Of a stretch of 8,388 bases of DNA, positions 6,588 to 8,388 are shown piece by piece (position 1 is the first letter of the stretch; every line of letters starts with the position of its first letter). Source of the DNA: Planctomycetaceae bacterium (GTDB lineage Bacteria; Planctomycetota; Planctomycetia; Pirellulales; Thermoguttaceae); NCBI GenBank assembly GCA_031283515.1, contig JAITBS010000230.1, forward strand, positions 1 through 8,388, read 5' to 3'. Made by a program: the position numbers and the translations under genes. The notes beneath the pieces are model-generated. The model made no database searches and was not told where the DNA came from. It saw only the letters and a program-made list of their open reading frames with translations.

Positions 6588-7616
6588 ATGCCGAAAGTTT
6601 CTGTTATTATTCCCGTTTACAATGTTGAAAAATATCTTCCCGCTTGTTTGGGTTCTGTTGTGAATCAGACGTTGAAAGATATAGAGATTATTTGTGTGGA
6701 TGATGGTTCGCCGGATCGTTGTCCGCAAATTCTGGACGAATACGCTGCCCAAGACAACCGAATTACTGTTATTCATCAACACAATACCGGAATTGCCGGT
6801 GCGAGAAATGCCGCTTATCCGTTTATCAAAGGAGAATACACGCTCTTTGTGGACAGCGACGATACGATTGAACCTGACCTTTGCGAAAAAGCAGTTGCCG
6901 TTGCAGATGCCGAACAAGCAGATACGACTTATTTTTTCTTTGATCGCGGAGAAAATCGAAACCAAACAAAGATACATTGTTGGTGTTGTCAAATGGAAAA
7001 CTTGATTGGAAAACAAAACCTGACCGAAAATGATTACACAATATTAGTACGATATGGTATGCTTTGGCTAAGATTGTGGCGGTCACGTTTTTTACTGGAT
7101 AACGATATCCAATGTCCTGTTGGTCAATACAGTGAAGATACCGTCATGAGTTGGCAAACAGTAATTCATAACCCGAAGATGGCATTATTACCGGAAATTA
7201 TGTACCATAATCGAATTAATTTGTTATCGATTATGAATGAACCGTCAAAAAAATATCTTTTGGGATTACCGGCAACGTATGATCTCATTAAAGAGACCTT
7301 GCTGAAAACCGGTAATTATCACAGTACATTGAAAAACGTATTTTTAGAACGAAAATTATCAAGTTTACATTGGGCTTATACTCAGTTACCGGCATATCGG
7401 CGAGCAGAATATCTCCGTAGGGTAAAAGATCAAATCGGTCAGGATGAACAAGAATATTTGTCGCAAAAAAATAAATTCAAACGAAGTGTCAAGGTATTTT
7501 ATTATGCGTTACGAGGTTCACGTTTTGCCGCTGCTGAAAATACGGTTCGTCTCGTGTTGCGCAAAGTCGAAACTTCATTTCGAAAGTTCCGTGATCAATG
7601 GAAACGTGCCGGTTAA
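6588..7616 (+). CDS. Family 2 glycosyltransferase (GT-A fold)
   Basis: A 342-residue cytoplasmic or membrane-associated enzyme expected to move a sugar from a nucleotide-sugar donor to a cell-surface glycan. Residues 1-110 are a classical GT2 domain: V-S-V-I-I-P-V-Y-N (4-12), S-V-V-N-Q-T (23-28), the nucleotide-binding V-D-D-G-S (37-41), G-I-A-G-A-R-N (68-74) and the metal-binding D-S-D-D (89-92). A W-R-S-R-F-L segment (164-169) and Y-S-E-D-T (181-185) fit the acceptor-side region, with E183-D184 a candidate catalytic base site. The C-terminal 100 residues are basic and aromatic (ending F-R-K-F-R-D-Q-W-K-R-A-G) with no clear membrane span, perhaps a peripheral membrane contact. Donor and acceptor cannot be told. 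The ATG has no SD. It is not inside a visible polysaccharide cluster, has its own promoter, and is followed by a terminator. Confidence 0.92.
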   Translation: MPKVSVIIPVYNVEKYLPACLGSVVNQTLKDIEIICVDDGSPDRCPQILDEYAAQDNRITVIHQHNTGIAGARNAAYPFIKGEYTLFVDSDDTIEPDLCEKAVAVADAEQADTTYFFFDRGENRNQTKIHCWCCQMENLIGKQNLTENDYTILVRYGMLWLRLWRSRFLLDNDIQCPVGQYSEDTVMSWQTVIHNPKMALLPEIMYHNRINLLSIMNEPSKKYLLGLPATYDLIKETLLKTGNYHSTLKNVFLERKLSSLHWAYTQLPAYRRAEYLRRVKDQIGQDEQEYLSQKNKFKRSVKVFYYALRGSRFAAAENTVRLVLRKVETSFRKFRDQWKRAG

Positions 7617-7712
7617 GAGTTAAGTGGTCATTATTCATCAGTTTTATTTTGTAACTATTCAGTAGAATTATTCCACAAACAACCTCAGTAGCCCAGTGAT
7701 AGCACATACGCC

Positions 7713-7759
7713 AACCTCATTACCTCATTGTTTCTTTTTAACCTGGTAATGAGGTTTTT
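7713..7759 (+). terminator. Rho-independent terminator after the glycosyltransferase gene
   Basis: AACCTCATTACC (7713-7724) pairs perfectly over 12 bp with GGTAATGAGGTT (7745-7756), with a 20-nt loop, and runs straight into TTTTTGTTT (7755-7763). It lies about 97 nt past the stop at 7616 and would end the plus-strand transcription unit. Confidence 0.8.
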
Positions 7760-7849
7760 GTTTAGGCTCTCTTTTGCTACGGAGGTTGTTTTGTTAAGAA
7801 AATTAGGTTGAAAATGAGTTCATTGTTCACTACTTGTACCATAATAATT

Positions 7850-7924
7850 GTAACTATTTAATAGGTAGTCAACCTTTCTCCGAAACGTTTTAAACAATAC
7901 GGCGATAGCCGACTTGCCCCTGTT
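7850..7924 (+). repeat. Interspersed repeat, copy A
   Basis: Starts with GTAACTATTTA (7850-7860). It shares a 27-base block with copy B (7863-7889, beginning AGGTAGTCAACC and ending CGAAACGTT) and a second 24-base block (7901-7924, beginning GGCGATAGCC and ending CCCCTGTT). The blocks are 11 nt apart here and 4 nt apart in copy B. Its hairpins (AGGT-AGTCA-ACCT and CGGC-GATA-GCCG) are shorter than those of copy B. Confidence 0.85.
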
Positions 7925-7980
7925 TACAGAAGGAAATTAAAAACCAATCGCATAGAACACAAATAAAAAAACTACCGTTG

Positions 7981-8032
7981 AGATCGTGGGTTCACAACCC
8001 TTCGACGAAACATCGCCTACCTGAATAGATAC
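7981..8032 (-). repeat. Interspersed repeat, copy D (opposite orientation)
   Basis: On the minus strand it reads GTATCTATTCA directly joined to GGTAGGCGATGTTT (8032-8008), the same two blocks as in copy C but without the 16-nt insertion. Further on, CGTCGAAGGGTT resembles the matching part of copy C. A small hairpin GGGTT-CAC-AACCC lies at 7988-8000. It sits between copies A and B and faces the other way. Confidence 0.6.
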
Positions 8033-8097
8033 AAATTTTTAATATAAAATAATGGTAATATATCAGTGGAATTATTATTTTTCGATTTTCACTCCAG

Positions 8098-8197
8098 TGG
8101 AACTCCAAAGGTAGTCAACCTTTCTCCGAAACGTTGGTCGGCGATAGCCGACTTGCCCCTGTTGGGCTTGTCGTCTGAAATAGAGTTCCATTTTTTT
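8098..8197 (+). other. Candidate structured RNA or terminator enclosing repeat copy B
   Basis: An outer 8-bp stem TGGAACTC (8098-8105) / GAGTTCCA (8183-8190) encloses three perfect small hairpins: AAAGGT-AGTCA-ACCTTT (8107-8123), GTCGGC-GATA-GCCGAC (8137-8152) and GCCC-CTGTT-GGGC (8155-8167). Seven T follow immediately (8191-8197). The arrangement resembles a four-way junction closed by an intrinsic-terminator-like end. The folds were found by eye and no energy was computed. It stands 8 nt upstream of the promoter of the transposase-like gene. Confidence 0.45.
8109..8163 (+). repeat. Interspersed repeat, copy B
   Basis: Near-identical to copy A in two blocks (8109-8135 and 8140-8163) with a shorter 4-nt spacer (GGTC). 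It is the best-structured copy: the GATA-loop hairpin has 6 bp here and 4 bp in copy A. It lies immediately upstream of the transposase-like gene. Confidence 0.85.
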
Positions 8198-8204
8198 ATT
8201 GATA

Positions 8205-8233
8205 TTGACTTAATTTTTTGAATTTGTTATTAT
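8205..8233 (+). promoter_or_regulatory. Sigma70-type promoter for the transposase-like gene
   Basis: TTGACT (8205-8210), a 17-nt spacer and TATTAT (8228-8233), both 5 of 6 to consensus. The start site would be near 8240, giving a leader of about 36 nt that contains the SD at 8261-8266. Confidence 0.7.
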
Positions 8234-8275
8234 TCCGATTGTTGTTCTTTTCTATCAAACAAGGAGTGGAAAAAG

Positions 8276-8388
8276 ATGTATTCACGTCCTGAAGCGAAAA
8301 TGATTGTTACCATTAAAGATGCGGCAAAGAAACTCAAAGGTGAAGCGAAACGCTCTTTTGAAGCACAAGTAACACACGACTATTGTCA
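8276..8388 (+). CDS. Truncated transposase-like protein (possibly ISAzo13 / Rhodopirellula type), N-terminus only
   Basis: ATG at 8276 has an AAGGAG SD (8261-8266) at 9-nt spacing and a good promoter, and the frame stays open to the right edge for 37 complete codons. The visible residues include T-I-K-D-A-A-K-K-L-K-G-E-A-K-R-S-F-E-A-Q-V-T-H-D-Y-C. From memory, this pattern (A-A-x-x-L-x-G-x-x-R-R-x-F-x-A-x-V, then D-Y-C) resembles the N-terminus of ISAzo13-type transposases common in planctomycetes. No catalytic residue is in view, so the family is tentative; that a gene starts here is well supported. Terminal repeats of an insertion sequence could not be identified. Confidence 0.6.
   Translation, partial: MYSRPEAKMIVTIKDAAKKLKGEAKRSFEAQVTHDYC

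Noticed and set aside
6558..7016. Minus-strand open frame of 152 codons opposite the glycosyltransferase
   Set aside because: It is antisense to the conserved GT2 nucleotide- and metal-binding motifs and has no supporting signals.
7688..7705. tRNA D-arm-like stretch (GTAGCCCAGTGATAGCAC)
   Set aside because: No acceptor stem, anticodon arm or T arm can be placed around it; the bases that follow belong to the terminator stem.
7815..7862. Tiny plus-strand frame starting M-S-S-L-F-T-T-C, 15 codons
   Set aside because: It has no SD at the right distance, is very short, and overlaps repeat copy A.
7985..8003. T-arm-like sequence GTGGGTTCACAACCC
   Set aside because: Only three bases pair in T-arm register and no other tRNA arm is present. 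The GGGTT/AACCC hairpin belongs to repeat copy D.
7850..8163. Possible CRISPR array
   Set aside because: Only two near-identical repeats about 245 nt apart, plus an inverted diverged one. There is no regular spacing and no cas gene.

Overview
The window is A+T-rich (roughly 40% G+C by eye) and looks like a piece of a Planctomycetota chromosome, possibly from a low-GC, gut- or host-associated lineage. Four observations support this: a type IV prepilin signature (F-T-L-V-E-L-L-V-V) of the planctomycete DUF1559 kind at the left edge, a secreted GH2 beta-galactosidase with an embedded LamG-like domain, a short DUF21/CNNM membrane protein, and at the right edge the start of a gene that resembles ISAzo13 ('Rhodopirellula transposase') proteins. 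The phylum call is inference; no rRNA or marker gene is present.

Layout. Positions 1-235 (minus) hold the 5' part of a prepilin-like gene running off the left edge, with a good promoter and Shine-Dalgarno (SD) but a run of ten G (128-137) that puts the SD-supported start and the pilin motif in different frames. Positions 236-581 carry that promoter, one copy of a short interspersed repeat, and a perfect 12-bp hairpin. Positions 582-4160 (minus) encode a complete, exported beta-galactosidase with every key LacZ active-site residue I could align. Positions 4161-4570 form a divergent intergenic region with an outward promoter on each side. Then three plus-strand genes follow: a CNNM/DUF21 membrane protein, a YycJ/WalJ-type metallo-beta-lactamase-fold hydrolase, and a family 2 glycosyltransferase that has its own consensus promoter. 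A rho-independent terminator at 7713-7759 closes this group. Positions 7760-8275 have no gene but hold three more copies of the interspersed repeat, one of them inside a candidate multi-hairpin structure ending in seven T. A consensus promoter and strong SD then lead into the truncated transposase-like gene at 8276.

Function. The genes do not form one obvious pathway. The beta-galactosidase is an autonomous polysaccharide or oligosaccharide-degrading unit with its own promoter. The CNNM and YycJ-like genes may be co-transcribed (51-nt gap) but look like housekeeping genes. The glycosyltransferase probably acts in cell-surface glycan synthesis.

The most interesting signals are the homopolymeric G tract in the long leader of the prepilin, which could act as a phase-variation or slippage switch, and the four-copy repeat family, including the structured copy beside the transposase-like gene.
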